From NCBI GenBank assembly GCA_021794275.1, contig JAJYRD010000017.1, forward strand, positions 1 through 64,000: a DNA stretch of 64,000 nucleotides, in the 5' to 3' direction. The notes below the pieces were generated by a model. The model was not told where the DNA came from. It saw only the letters and a list, made by a program, of their open reading frames with translations, and did no database searches. This DNA comes from Pseudomonadota bacterium (GTDB lineage Bacteria; Pseudomonadota; Gammaproteobacteria; Acidiferrobacterales; Acidiferrobacteraceae). Each line of letters starts with the position of its first letter. The stretch's first letter is position 1. This document shows positions 34,064-42,884 of this stretch, in pieces. The position numbers and the translations under genes are program-made.

Positions 34064-35892
34064 GCGCTTTGATCGAAGATTACGCCCTGATCGGAAACAC
34101 GCATACGGCAGCGCTCGTCGGACGCGACGGGTCTATCGATTGGTTATGCCTCCCGACCTTCAGCTCGCCCGCCTGCTTCGCGAAGCTTCTGGGCAGCGAG
34201 GACAATGGCCGGTTTCTGCTGGCGCCCGCCGGTCCCGTCAGGCGCGCCGGGCGGGCCTATCGTGAAGATAGCCTGATTCTGGAGACCCATTTCGAGACTG
34301 AGGAGGGGGCGGTCGATGTCGTGGACTTCATGCCCTCCCCGCGCCCCGACGGCGTCACCGATCTCGTCCGCATCGTGCGCGGCCGTCGCGGCATGGTCCC
34401 TATGCATCTCGCCCTCAAACTGCGCCCGGAGTACGGGTCAGTAGTCCCGTGGGTGCAGGTCGAGGGCCGCAAGCTCCATGCCTTTGCCGGTCCCGACGCG
34501 TTCTTCCTGTATTCCCCCGTGCCCTTGTCCAGACAGCATGCCGAGGCGCGTGCGGAGTTCACCGTGTCGGAGGGCGATGAGGCGGTTTTCATGTTGACAC
34601 GCGCGGCATCGTATCGTCCGGAGCCCGGCGACCGCGATGCCCACGAGGCCCTGGCGCGCACGGAGGCGTTTTGGCGCAGGTGGAGTGGGCACATGCCCAA
34701 GGAGGGCCCTTATGCGAAGATGGTGCGACGATCGGCGATCACGCTGAAGGCCCTCACGTTCAATCCCACGGGTGGGATCGTGGCGGCGGCGACCACGTCG
34801 TTGCCCGAGAGTCTCGGGGGGCCGCGCAATTGGGACTACCGCTTTTGCTGGCTGCGCGACGCGACCTTCACGCTCTATGCCCTTGGGCTTGCGGGCTTCC
34901 GCAAGGAGGCGCGCGCGTGGCGCGATTGGTTGTGCCGGGCGGTGGCAGGTGAGCCGGGGCGCATTCAGATCATGTATGGCCTCGGCGGGGAGCGCAGTCT
35001 GGAGGAGCGCGAGGGGCCCTGGCTTGCCGGTTACGCCGACAGTCGCCCGGTGCGCTTCGGTAACGCCGCCTACAAGCAATGCCAGATAGACGTCTATGGG
35101 GAGGTGATGGATGCCCTGCACCTAAGCCGCGCCCAAGGATTCAAGGACGATGAGGACAGTTGGGGGATCCAGCGTGGACTCATGGATTTCCTTGAGAGCG
35201 GGTGGCAGAAGCCGGATGCGGGCCTTTGGGAGGAGCGCGGCGGCGCCCGTACGCACGTCTATTCGCAGGTCATGGCCTGGGTGGCGGCCGACCGCGCCGT
35301 GAGGGCGGTGGAACATTTTGGACAGGAAGGCCCGGTGGATCGGTGGCGCGCCTTGCGCAGTCGCATCCATGAGCATGTGTGTCAGAAGGGGTACAGCGAA
35401 AAGAAGCAGGCCTTCGTCCAGGCTTATGACAACGAGCGGCTGGACGCCTCTCTGCTTCTGCTCCCTCTCGTGGGCTTCCTCTCGCCCCACGACGAGCGAG
35501 TCGTCAACACCACGCGAGCCATCGAGCGCGAGCTCACGGAAGACGGCTTCGTGCGGCGTTACGAGACCGACGGCCAGGACGGCCTCCCTACGGGTGAGGG
35601 GGCTTTTCTCGCTTGCACCTTCTGGCTCGCCGATAATTACGCGCTCATGGGGAACAAGGCCCGGGCCCAGGCGATCTTCGACCGCGCGAGCGGTGTAGCC
35701 AACGACGTGGGCCTCCTGGCCGAGGAGTACGACCCGAAGCAGAGACGTCTGCTCGGCAATTTCCCCCAGGCCTTCTCCCACGTAGGCCTCATCAATACCG
35801 CCCACAACCTGGGCGCCAACGGCCCCGCCCAGCATCGCGCGCAGGCCGCGCGGGCCGCTTTACGAGGGACATGGGTGACCGACGAGCTCTGA
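34060..35892 (+). CDS. Glycoside hydrolase family 15 (glucoamylase/trehalase-like)
   Basis: This 610-residue enzyme is expected to hydrolyse alpha-glucosidic bonds in trehalose, maltodextrin or glycogen. The N-terminus IEDYALIGNTHTAALVGRDGS and the (alpha/alpha)6 barrel text PESLGGPRNWDYRFCWLRDATFTLYAL are diagnostic of bacterial GH15. The general acid region and the C-terminal AEEYDPKQRRLLGNFPQAFSH, with its Glu, supply the expected catalytic pair. GTG 34060 is chosen because AAGGGA lies upstream and family alignment begins there; the frame is open further upstream through the GNAT remnant. No signal peptide is present, so it acts in the cytoplasm, possibly in trehalose turnover. Confidence 0.88.
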   Translation: MSALIEDYALIGNTHTAALVGRDGSIDWLCLPTFSSPACFAKLLGSEDNGRFLLAPAGPVRRAGRAYREDSLILETHFETEEGAVDVVDFMPSPRPDGVTDLVRIVRGRRGMVPMHLALKLRPEYGSVVPWVQVEGRKLHAFAGPDAFFLYSPVPLSRQHAEARAEFTVSEGDEAVFMLTRAASYRPEPGDRDAHEALARTEAFWRRWSGHMPKEGPYAKMVRRSAITLKALTFNPTGGIVAAATTSLPESLGGPRNWDYRFCWLRDATFTLYALGLAGFRKEARAWRDWLCRAVAGEPGRIQIMYGLGGERSLEEREGPWLAGYADSRPVRFGNAAYKQCQIDVYGEVMDALHLSRAQGFKDDEDSWGIQRGLMDFLESGWQKPDAGLWEERGGARTHVYSQVMAWVAADRAVRAVEHFGQEGPVDRWRALRSRIHEHVCQKGYSEKKQAFVQAYDNERLDASLLLLPLVGFLSPHDERVVNTTRAIERELTEDGFVRRYETDGQDGLPTGEGAFLACTFWLADNYALMGNKARAQAIFDRASGVANDVGLLAEEYDPKQRRLLGNFPQAFSHVGLINTAHNLGANGPAQHRAQAARAALRGTWVTDEL

Positions 35893-35895
35893 TTT

Positions 35896-37230
35896 TCAGA
35901 ACCGACCGGTCATGCGCCGGTAGGTGATCTTCAGGGCTTGCGCATCGCCGACGTTGCCGGGAAAGATCACGATCGGCATCTGCGGGTGTCGCGGGTGATC
36001 CTTGGGGCAGCAGACCACGGAGCAGCCGGGCAGTATCTGACCCACGACCTCGCAGGTGTCCAGGGCAAGCCCGGTGCTCAGGATGTCATTCGACGTGATC
36101 CCTCCCTTGCTGATCAGAAAGCCCGTGGTCTTCGGCAGCGACTGTACGACGCGCATGAGGAAGTTCGAGACCCCTACCCCGAAGCGCAGACGTTCTTGGC
36201 GGTCCGCGAACTGACGTTCTGCGCGGCTCGTGAAGATGACCGCGGTCTTGTGGGCGGCGTGCGCGGCATCGATCTCGCCCAGGACCTGGGCCACGAAGGC
36301 GGGGTCCGACCTTTGGGCGCGGTCGACGTCGATTTCAATCGCCCATACGCCGGGATCGAGCATGAGCGCACTCAACTGCTCGGTGGTCTTGCGCACATGC
36401 GAGCCCACCACGACGACGCCCACGGCACCGCGCGCATAGCCCGACATCGCTTCCGGAGGGACCGGCTGAGGGGGCAGGTTCGCAAACGATGTGAGAAGGC
36501 TTGCCGCACTACGAAACAGGAAGCGTTGCCCGGCATCGACGGCTTCGAAGACCGCCCGTGTAAACTGGTCGAGGTCGCTTTGCTGGACGGCGTCAACCAC
36601 GCAACAGGCATTGTCGGCAAGCCCTTTCAGGCGCGTGCCGCAGCCGGCACGCACATCCGGCAGCGCAAAGAGCGTCACTTCATCGGCACCGATGCGGCCG
36701 CCGGTTTTCTCCGCGACATATTCGCGGAGATCGCTGTTGCGGTAGCCGAAGACCGTGTCGCGCGCGAACTCGGTCTCATGCACCGGTACCGGAACCCCGT
36801 CCATCAACACGTAATGGCGGCCGCCGCGCGTTACGCGCCCGCCCTCGAAGAACGCCGGGACCAGAAAGTGGGCATCGAATGGACCCAGTTCCTCGCTCAT
36901 GACGTCGGTCTCGACCGGATAATGGCCACGCAGGGTCGAGTCGGAGCGACTGACGAAGATGGGCCGTACCGCCACGCCCTCGCGGGCCAGTTCATCCAGG
37001 GCCGTGCGCAGGTTTTGGCACACGTCGCGCACCGTCGCGGCGGCCTCGTCGGGTCCCATGCTGCGCGTGTTCGTCAGGATGAAGAAGAGGGGGGATTCGG
37101 CGCGCAGCGCCTTCCCCAGCGTGGTGGTGTCCCAGCGCGTGAGCAGGAGGCAGGAATGGACGGTTTGCGATCCGGTCGGGTCGTCATCCAAAACGATGAC
37201 TTTGCGCCCCCCGGCGCCCTGGGCACCCAC
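35896..37230 (-). CDS. Four-carbon acid sugar kinase-like protein (DUF1537/OtnK family)
   Basis: This is a 444-residue kinase of the family that phosphorylates four-carbon sugar acids. The N-terminus shows VIVLDDDPTGSQTVHSCLLL, FILTNTRSM and FVSRSDSTLRGHYP, the substrate half. The C-terminal nucleotide half shows FLISKGGITSNDILS and PGCSVVCCPKDHPRHPQMPIVIFPGNVGD. GTG 37230 follows the stop of the upstream TPP-enzyme gene by one base, so the two are translationally coupled. It lacks the aldolase and dehydrogenase neighbours usual in tetronate pathways, so its true substrate may differ. It ends convergent with the GH15 gene, three bases apart. Confidence 0.8.
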   Translation of the reverse strand: MGAQGAGGRKVIVLDDDPTGSQTVHSCLLLTRWDTTTLGKALRAESPLFFILTNTRSMGPDEAAATVRDVCQNLRTALDELAREGVAVRPIFVSRSDSTLRGHYPVETDVMSEELGPFDAHFLVPAFFEGGRVTRGGRHYVLMDGVPVPVHETEFARDTVFGYRNSDLREYVAEKTGGRIGADEVTLFALPDVRAGCGTRLKGLADNACCVVDAVQQSDLDQFTRAVFEAVDAGQRFLFRSAASLLTSFANLPPQPVPPEAMSGYARGAVGVVVVGSHVRKTTEQLSALMLDPGVWAIEIDVDRAQRSDPAFVAQVLGEIDAAHAAHKTAVIFTSRAERQFADRQERLRFGVGVSNFLMRVVQSLPKTTGFLISKGGITSNDILSTGLALDTCEVVGQILPGCSVVCCPKDHPRHPQMPIVIFPGNVGDAQALKITYRRMTGRF

Positions 37231-37231
37231 C

Positions 37232-39448
37232 TTATTCGTCCATGGCGAAGACTTGGGCCGCGATACCGCCCGCGTCGAGCCCGTTATAGTCCAGGAGCTC
37301 CCCAGGCGAGGCGGCGGTGTCACCGCGTCTCCATGCGAGGGTCGCTCGCCTCGGGGTTTTCGTACGCAACAGCACAGGCTCAAGCGAGCCCGAGGGTCCA
37401 CCACTTATTGCCACCAAGCGATCGCCGTCGAATAGCCGCGCGAACTGCGCGTCTCCCATGAAGCCGCCGTCGGGTTCGGCGACGGTGCCAGAGGCAACGT
37501 CGGAGGGCCGGTACAGTTGCCGCGGATTTACGACCGCCACTATGCGCACGCCGAATCCTTCCGCCTCCAGCCGCTCCTTGGCGGCGAACACCGACAACAG
37601 GATCATGTCCCCGGCCGCCGCCAAAACGACTCGGCCGCGCCGCCCGTCGGGGCCTTCGTAGAGGACCGCGGCGCCCTCGCGCACCGCGCGCCGCGCCGCC
37701 TCCATGCTCATATAGACTGGGAGGGGGCTCTTGGAGGCGATGATGGCCATACCCTTATTCCAGCTGGTCGCCGCGTATTCGTAGGCCGCTTGCGCGGCAT
37801 TGGCGTCGGGGGGGAACAACAGGTAGACGTTGCCGTTACGCATCTGTGCTGCGATGTAGTTCTCGATCTCCGGCCGTTGGTGGGTCCAGCCATTGCGCCC
37901 CTGCTCAAGGGCGCCTGCGGTAAACAGGCAGACGGCAGACGGCGTGCGGCGTCTGAGCTCGGCCATGGCCTGGGTCACGGTCTGATAGATGGGCCACCCG
38001 TTGATGGCGAAGGATTCATAGGAAAGCCAGAGACTGCGGCTGCCAAAGAGGGCGAGTCCGGCGGCAAGGCCCGCGCAGGCGTCCTCGCTCAGCGGTTCAT
38101 AGACCTGCCCTCCGGGTTCCTGGTTGTAGAGGGGGTCCGAAGTGGGGTGCCGGATCTTCAACGCGTCGTTGATGTTCTTAAGCCCCGAGGCCTCGTTGCC
38201 GTCGGCGTTCGTGACGACGAATCGCGGGTCCTTCCCGCCGAGCCACGCGACCAGCGCCCCGACCGCCGTGGACGAAACAGCCTTCTCGGTCGGGCCATAT
38301 TCCTTGACAGGAAAGCCCCCCGGATCGTGAAGCTCCAGGGTTTGCTCCGTCACCATCGTCTGGGCCGCCGGACCTCCTCCCGCCCGCATGAAATTTTCCC
38401 GCACTAGGGCCCATGCCTCCGGGCTTAAGGCGCGCGCCGCGAGCGCCGCCTCGATATGCGGCTTATCGAGCGTGTCGCCCGGGTAGAGGTTGTGGGATTT
38501 CGCCCCTTGGGCATGGACACCGGCGCCCTTCAGCTGCTTTATGATGAGGGCTGTAAGCGTCCCGCCAAGCGCACTGCGCGCGGCCTCGTCGGTGGCGGCG
38601 AGCACTGCTTGGCCAAAGGCCATGCGCTGGGCGAAGGAAAACCGGGTCGAGTCCACGTAGCGCCCGACCTGACCCGCGTCGTCAAAGTCCTTGGCATCGA
38701 CCAGGACCACGCGCCCGAAGCCATGGGCCTCGAAGTAGCGGCGCATGTCGCTGTTGGAGAGCTCCGATACCATGGAGTGGTGCTCTTGACTGTAGCCGTT
38801 CCAGACCAGCGTGGGCAGGAAATTCGTGGTCGCCGGATAGCTCGTGTGAAAGTGCTTGATCGCGCTCAGGACATAAGGTTCGCCGAGTCCGCCATCGCCT
38901 ATCGTCACAGGAAAGAGCAGGCCCGGATGGAGAAGGGCGCCCGCCATGGCGAAGTGTTGGCCCTGGCCCAGCGGACCCGCGGGGGCCAATATCCCAGGGA
39001 TCGCCCCCGACAGGTGTCCGAGCAGACCGTGCTGTTCGCGAAAGCGCCCCATGAGGTCGGCCATGGTGCGGATCCCGAGCGTTTCCAGAGATCCGTCCAG
39101 AAACATAGCACTATAAAAGCCCGGTGCGTGATGGCCGACTTCCGTGACTACGTGCGTGTGCCCAAGCATGACAAGGGCTGCGTAGGCTTCGGCGCTGGAC
39201 GCAAAACCCCCCGGATGCCCCGAGGCCTTGGACGCGCACATCTGAAGCGTGACGTAACGGAGCGCATCGGCCATGAGCAAGGTCTGGTAGGCGGCCTCCT
39301 TGGAGCCCGCGTCCTTGATCGCTCGGGCGTTCTCGGGGATGGCCGGGCGCGACCCAAGGGTCGCAAAGTCGGGCCATGGCGCACCGAAGGAATGCATCCC
39401 GGTGCAGAAAGCGGGCGCGGCGGGCGGGGAAGCGCTCTTTGAGGTCAT
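37232..39448 (-). CDS. Transketolase/phosphoketolase-like TPP enzyme
   Basis: This 738-residue thiamine-diphosphate enzyme has a transketolase-like layout. The N-terminal half has KASGHPGG, GHHAPGF, PLGQGQHFAMAG and a TPP motif of the form IGDGGLGEPYVLSAIKHF with a following NGYSQEHHS. The pyrimidine-binding half has NADGNEASGL and YEPLSEDACAGLAAGLALFG. The EQGRNGWTHQRPEIENY stretch is phosphoketolase-like. It is shorter than known xylulose-5-P phosphoketolases (about 790-850) and lacks their opening segment. Databases sometimes label relatives 'xylulose 5-phosphate 3-epimerase'; that is a recollection and doubtful. ATG 39448 is the chosen start. It is coupled to the sugar-acid kinase gene, so the kinase product is a plausible substrate. 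Confidence 0.68.
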   Translation of the reverse strand: MTSKSASPPAAPAFCTGMHSFGAPWPDFATLGSRPAIPENARAIKDAGSKEAAYQTLLMADALRYVTLQMCASKASGHPGGFASSAEAYAALVMLGHTHVVTEVGHHAPGFYSAMFLDGSLETLGIRTMADLMGRFREQHGLLGHLSGAIPGILAPAGPLGQGQHFAMAGALLHPGLLFPVTIGDGGLGEPYVLSAIKHFHTSYPATTNFLPTLVWNGYSQEHHSMVSELSNSDMRRYFEAHGFGRVVLVDAKDFDDAGQVGRYVDSTRFSFAQRMAFGQAVLAATDEAARSALGGTLTALIIKQLKGAGVHAQGAKSHNLYPGDTLDKPHIEAALAARALSPEAWALVRENFMRAGGGPAAQTMVTEQTLELHDPGGFPVKEYGPTEKAVSSTAVGALVAWLGGKDPRFVVTNADGNEASGLKNINDALKIRHPTSDPLYNQEPGGQVYEPLSEDACAGLAAGLALFGSRSLWLSYESFAINGWPIYQTVTQAMAELRRRTPSAVCLFTAGALEQGRNGWTHQRPEIENYIAAQMRNGNVYLLFPPDANAAQAAYEYAATSWNKGMAIIASKSPLPVYMSMEAARRAVREGAAVLYEGPDGRRGRVVLAAAGDMILLSVFAAKERLEAEGFGVRIVAVVNPRQLYRPSDVASGTVAEPDGGFMGDAQFARLFDGDRLVAISGGPSGSLEPVLLRTKTPRRATLAWRRGDTAASPGELLDYNGLDAGGIAAQVFAMDE

Positions 39449-39528
39449 GAACAGTCTCGGGCCTTGATAGGGAGTTGTTACTTTAAGGAGAGATGGGGTG
39501 CGAGGCAAGGCGCGAAGCCCAGAAAAAA

Positions 39529-39564
39529 GGCGCACAAGCCGCATGGGTAAGCGACTGGTGCGCC
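39529..39564 (-). terminator. Rho-independent terminator of the first substrate-binding-protein locus
   Basis: On the minus strand a 14-bp stem with two mismatches (39564-39551 pairing with 39542-39529) and an 8-nt loop is followed by six T residues. Its relative with 13 perfect pairs is at 44082-44117. The two terminators share sequence around the stem, which shows that the loci are duplicates. Confidence 0.7.
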
Positions 39565-39575
39565 ACGGGCGTTCC

Positions 39576-39640
39576 CCTGGCGGCGCAGCCCGGCCGGGTT
39601 CAGGATGCCCGTGAAGTTGCGCGGCCTTCGGGTTTTTGGA
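39576..39640 (-). pseudogene. C-terminal remnant of a substrate-binding protein gene
   Basis: The 35-bp stretch near 39580-39614 matches 44165-44200 with about four differences and would encode FTGILNPAGLRR, against FTRILNQDGLRRP at the end of the intact gene at 44159. It sits in the same place relative to a terminator. The rest of the gene is gone. Confidence 0.6.
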
Positions 39641-39707
39641 GTATCCCGAGGCGCCGCCTGAGGTTAGGCAGACGCCTTCTTTCGTTTCCGTGTGTCAGTG
39701 TGGCCCA

Positions 39708-40619
39708 TTAATCGGTGCTAAACCCTTCGCGTTTGGCGTCTTGCTTCAGGTAGCGGCGGATGCCGGACGCATAGATCGTGCTCCACTGCGCGCTCAATCC
39801 CGTGTCGACGTTCCGGTATTGGCTCGCGTGCCCGGCGACCAGGGGGCGGCCATGCGCGAAACGTTTGCGCAAGCGTGTCATGGCCTTTTCTCCGGCCGGG
39901 CTCAAGAGTGCGCGCACGATGGCCGCGCGGACCTTCTCAGGGAGCTTGGCGCTTACCGAAAACCCTTGGTTTGGGAAGTGGCGGCTGCGCCGCAGGACGG
40001 TGACCTTCGCGTGCTGGGGATCCAGGTAATGGAGGCTAAGCTTCGGGCCTATGCCAAGAGTACATTGGTGGTTGGCCACTGCCTTGAATATCCGCTTCCA
40101 GCCGTGCATGTTGTGGATATAGGGCTGCCGGGCGGGGTTTGGGAAAAGCCTAGCCACCCAGAGCGTTCCGAAATTCGGCACGGGCGGGGCGCAGAGCACG
40201 GCCCCGGTCGACGCTTCCTCGAGATTCTTTACGGGCGAGCCCTTCCAGGTATAGAGACGCCAGTCCTGTGTCTGCGGCACGCGCGGTCCGAGTGTCTGGT
40301 GAAGGTAGTGCAGGCGCCAGGCGATGAACTGCGGGCCATCGAAATAAATGTCGCCATGATCTTTCCATATCCAGAGCTCATAGGTGAGCCAGCCATCCGG
40401 ATGCTTGTAGACCACCGGATGATGAAGCACCTTCGTGAGAAAGGCAGCGACGGGCCCATAGTCCCGTTGTCCGCGCGCCACGGTCTCGCGCGGTGCCGCG
40501 ACCAGGAGGTAAGGTTTGGTCGATACGACCGATGCCCGCGCGCCGACCGAGATGGTTGCCGCCGACGCTACGGTCAGCGCCAGCGCGGACAGCGCCCCCC
40601 ACGATTTTTCGTGCTTCAT
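39708..40619 (-). CDS. PhnD-like periplasmic substrate-binding protein
   Basis: This 303-residue protein has a signal peptide (about residues 1-28, ending near VGARAS). The mature part resembles PhnD-type binding proteins for phosphate, phosphite or phosphonate. Visible pieces are PYLLVAAPRETVARGQRDYGPVAAFLTKVLHHPV at the N-lobe, a central DIYFDGPQFIAWRL, and a C-terminal LLSPAGEKAMTRLRKRF. ATG 40619 follows GGGAG. No ABC permease or ATPase is nearby, so it may serve an orphan sensor or transporter. A truncated paralogue is at 45271. It is the intact member of the first duplicated locus. Confidence 0.68.
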   Translation of the reverse strand: MKHEKSWGALSALALTVASAATISVGARASVVSTKPYLLVAAPRETVARGQRDYGPVAAFLTKVLHHPVVYKHPDGWLTYELWIWKDHGDIYFDGPQFIAWRLHYLHQTLGPRVPQTQDWRLYTWKGSPVKNLEEASTGAVLCAPPVPNFGTLWVARLFPNPARQPYIHNMHGWKRIFKAVANHQCTLGIGPKLSLHYLDPQHAKVTVLRRSRHFPNQGFSVSAKLPEKVRAAIVRALLSPAGEKAMTRLRKRFAHGRPLVAGHASQYRNVDTGLSAQWSTIYASGIRRYLKQDAKREGFSTD

Positions 40620-41030
40620 GTCTTTAAACTCCCACACCGCAGTGATTGTCTTTTGGGGCCGCGAGAGGGGCCCAAGCGGGTAACCTTAGCAGGTCTTTGC
40701 CGAAGAGCCAGAGGTCGGCCCCATGCGTTTCTTGTGTGCCGCGAGCAATGACGTTCGCATAGCCGGATTTCGCGGCCGAGGGCCGTAGAATGCGAACAGT
40801 TTGTCCCGCTCCCGCGTGCCATGGCGCACCGTCGCCCGCTGCCGGCATCGGATCGAAGCGGCCCGTGGCCCCTGGGTGTTGGGGGCCGCCCCCGTCGCCG
40901 GCTAGGCGGCCTTTGCACGCCGGGGCTGCCAAGCAAATTCCCTGTTCGATGCGCGGACACGTAAAAAAGTCCGCTGTCAAGCTTTGGATGCAGTCGGACA
41001 GCAGCACTAAAGGCTATTCAGGGCAATGAG
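40620..41030. other. Degenerate region upstream of the PhnD-like gene
   Basis: On the minus strand the text WLFGKDLLRLPAW near 40640-40720 resembles EPFGKDPLSLVVK near 45745-45800. Both lie just upstream of a PhnD-like sequence. This is a second sign that the two loci are copies and that another gene once stood upstream. No intact frame remains. Confidence 0.35.
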
Positions 41031-41225
41031 TTAGGCTAAATTCCAGCCGCCGCACGCACTTGGCGACCTACCCTGACGCTCGGGGCACAAACCCCATCCC
41101 ATCTTCGTATGGCGTTCCATGCTCGCGCGAAAGCGCTTGTCCAGCAGGACGGCGCCGGTATCGAGCGCTTTGCCGCAGACCAGGCAAACGTGCTGTTCGA
41201 GGAAAACGTGTGATTTGTCGTTCAT
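41031..41225 (-). CDS. Small zinc-ribbon-like protein, probably 3'-truncated
   Basis: A 64-residue protein begins MNDKSHVFLEQHVCLVCGKA, with further Cys in LCPERQ, so CxxC plus a distal Cys suggests a metal site. Relatives I recall (cysteine-motif proteins ending LCPEHQ..) continue with a specific tail, but here the text after CPERQ turns to an unrelated SPSACGGWNLA ending. The gene therefore looks cut and spliced to other DNA. ATG 41225 follows CCGGAG. It is divergent from the AbiEi gene. Confidence 0.5.
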   Translation of the reverse strand: MNDKSHVFLEQHVCLVCGKALDTGAVLLDKRFRASMERHTKMGWGLCPERQGRSPSACGGWNLA

Positions 41226-41565
41226 GACGATCTCCGGTTGCACGGGCGGAATTGCCCGGAACCGTCGCCAGCACGGCGCAGCGCAAGCAGTCAGGGGGCA
41301 AGGACGGCCAGGAGCCGCAAGCGTGCTTGCACGCGCAGTCCTTGACGGCAAGAACGCCGTGATACGGTGAAGGGAACAGCAAGACCGTCCACACCCCGCC
41401 CGCAGAGACGACGGATAGGCAAGCGCAGCGCGCAGGCCCACGGGGCCGGAGGCGTCAGGGATCAAGGCCGGATGGCCATGACTCGGCACGAGGCATGGGG
41501 CGTAGCCCGCGAGCCCGACGGCGGAACGCCGGGACGACCGTCGCATTTAGGCTACCCAGAAGAAA
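41226..41565. other. Intergenic region, no gene recognised
   Basis: This is the divergent gap between the zinc-ribbon gene and the abiEi operator. Short frames exist on both strands without recognisable family features. Confidence 0.3.
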
Positions 41566-41628
41566 TTCGCTGTGCAGCGAATATGCCGCTTATGCCGAAT
41601 GTTCGGTATGGTTCGCTTATTCGCTGAA
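41566..41628 (+). promoter_or_regulatory. Inverted repeats upstream of abiEi (likely autoregulatory operator)
   Basis: A 16-bp palindrome TTCGCTG-TG-CAGCGAA lies at 41566-41581 and a second, shorter one, CCGAA-TG-TTCGG, at 41595-41606. AGCGAATA near 41576 also pairs with TATTCGCT near 41618. AbiEi antitoxins are known to repress their own promoter by binding inverted repeats, so these are the obvious candidate sites. They lie 20-80 bp before ATG 41647. Confidence 0.55.
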
Positions 41629-41646
41629 CAGGAAATAACGGCCGTC

Positions 41647-42726
41647 ATGACCGAATCGACCCTCGTGGACCATGCTCTGATCGAACAGCTCTTGGAGGCA
41701 CTCTGGAAGTTGCCGGACGTGCACGCCGAGTTGGCTCGATCGGAACCTGCTGTTCAAGCCGCGGGGCGCATCGACGCGAAGATTGATCTGCACGTCGCCG
41801 GCAAATCGATTGTCTTGCTGGTTGAGGCAAAGAAGTCCGTCTATCCCCGAGATGTGCGCCAGGTGTTATGGCAGTTGAAGTCGCTGCAGCATGGTTACTA
41901 CGCCGATGTGCAGCATCTGCTGATCGCCGAGTCGCTCTCACCAGGGGCGAAAGAATTGCTCAGAGCCGAGCGCATCGGCTATTTCGATAGAGGCGGAAGC
42001 GTGTTCTTGCCGGCCGCCGGTGCCTACGTCTACATCGACAAGCCGGCTCCGAAGACTTCGGAAAAGTCGGTGCGGTCGCTCTTCTCCGGGAGACGCGCCC
42101 AGGTTTTGTACGCGCTCCTGGTCAATCATGAGGAGTGGTTTGGTGTTACCGAAGTGGCCGAACGGGCGCAGGTGGCTCCATCCACGGCCTCGGACGTACT
42201 AAGCGAGCTGGAGCGGTTGGACTGGTTGGGGTCGCGAGGACAGGGGCCGAGCAAGGAGCGGCATCTGCACGAACCAACTGCGCTGCTCGATGCTTGGGCG
42301 AAGCAGCTCGCTACGCAGCGCGCGCCCGCGCTGCGCCGATACTTCGTGCCCGGATTGAAGTCTGGTGCACTGGTCGAGCGGCTCGGCCAGATGCTCGATG
42401 CGCATCAGGTCGCTTACGCGGTGAGCTACGAAGCCGCTGCACGGCGCTACGCCCCCTTCTTGTCCGGCATCTCACAGGTGCGAGTTCGGCTGCTACCCGG
42501 CACCAGTGCCGAGACGACAATGGCTGAGCTGGGTGCGCGCGTCGTCAATGAAGGGGCGAACCTCGCGGTCATTGAGACGAAATCGGCGGGAGAACTCCTG
42601 TTTCGGCAAAACGCCGGGGGTGTTTGGCTGGCCAGTCCGGTCCAGGTTTATCTCGACCTCTTGCGCGGGGAAGGCCGCGCCAAGGAAATGGCCGCGCACT
42701 TACGCAAGGAAAGGATTGGCTTCTGA
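41647..42726 (+). CDS. abiEi: AbiEi-type antitoxin (type IV toxin-antitoxin)
   Basis: This 359-residue protein is the antitoxin and transcriptional repressor of an AbiE system. A winged-helix segment is visible near residues 150-200: VNHEEWFGVTEVAERAQVAPSTASDVLSELERL. The N-terminal part resembles a nuclease-like fold (GRIDAKIDLHVAGKSIVLLVEAKKS), and the C-terminal part, ending LDLLRGEGRAKEMAAHLRKE, is the antitoxin domain. ATG 41647 is chosen; an in-frame ATG at 41611 lies within the operator and is less likely. Its partner gene starts at 42726, overlapping by one base, but is truncated. The antitoxin therefore has no functional toxin here. Confidence 0.78.
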   Translation: MTESTLVDHALIEQLLEALWKLPDVHAELARSEPAVQAAGRIDAKIDLHVAGKSIVLLVEAKKSVYPRDVRQVLWQLKSLQHGYYADVQHLLIAESLSPGAKELLRAERIGYFDRGGSVFLPAAGAYVYIDKPAPKTSEKSVRSLFSGRRAQVLYALLVNHEEWFGVTEVAERAQVAPSTASDVLSELERLDWLGSRGQGPSKERHLHEPTALLDAWAKQLATQRAPALRRYFVPGLKSGALVERLGQMLDAHQVAYAVSYEAAARRYAPFLSGISQVRVRLLPGTSAETTMAELGARVVNEGANLAVIETKSAGELLFRQNAGGVWLASPVQVYLDLLRGEGRAKEMAAHLRKERIGF

Positions 42727-42884
42727 TGGCTAAGCCCGCGACGTTTGATGGCTACGGCGACCAGTACACGGTGGACTGCGAACGCGTCCTTGTAACGCTG
42801 CTGCGCGGACTCGGACCGTGGAAAGAGTCCGTCTACCTGATCGGGGGACTCACGCCGCGGTATCTCGTTGCTGCACGGCCGCCG
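42726..42884 (+). pseudogene. AbiEii toxin gene, first 53 codons only
   Basis: The frame begins MAKPATFDGYGDQYTVDCERVLVTLL and contains the opening of the nucleotidyltransferase domain, YLIGGLTPRYLVAARPP. In the AbiEii family this would be followed by a His/Asp motif (TxDVDI type) that binds metal. Here the text stops resembling the family at codon 53, where the integrase sequence begins in opposite orientation. The toxin is dead, because the catalytic aspartates lie beyond the junction. Confidence 0.65.

Noticed and set aside
35938-37461. 507-codon plus-strand frame over the sugar-acid kinase
   Set aside because: The minus strand shows clear kinase motifs and a coupled start. The plus frame is a GC-bias shadow.
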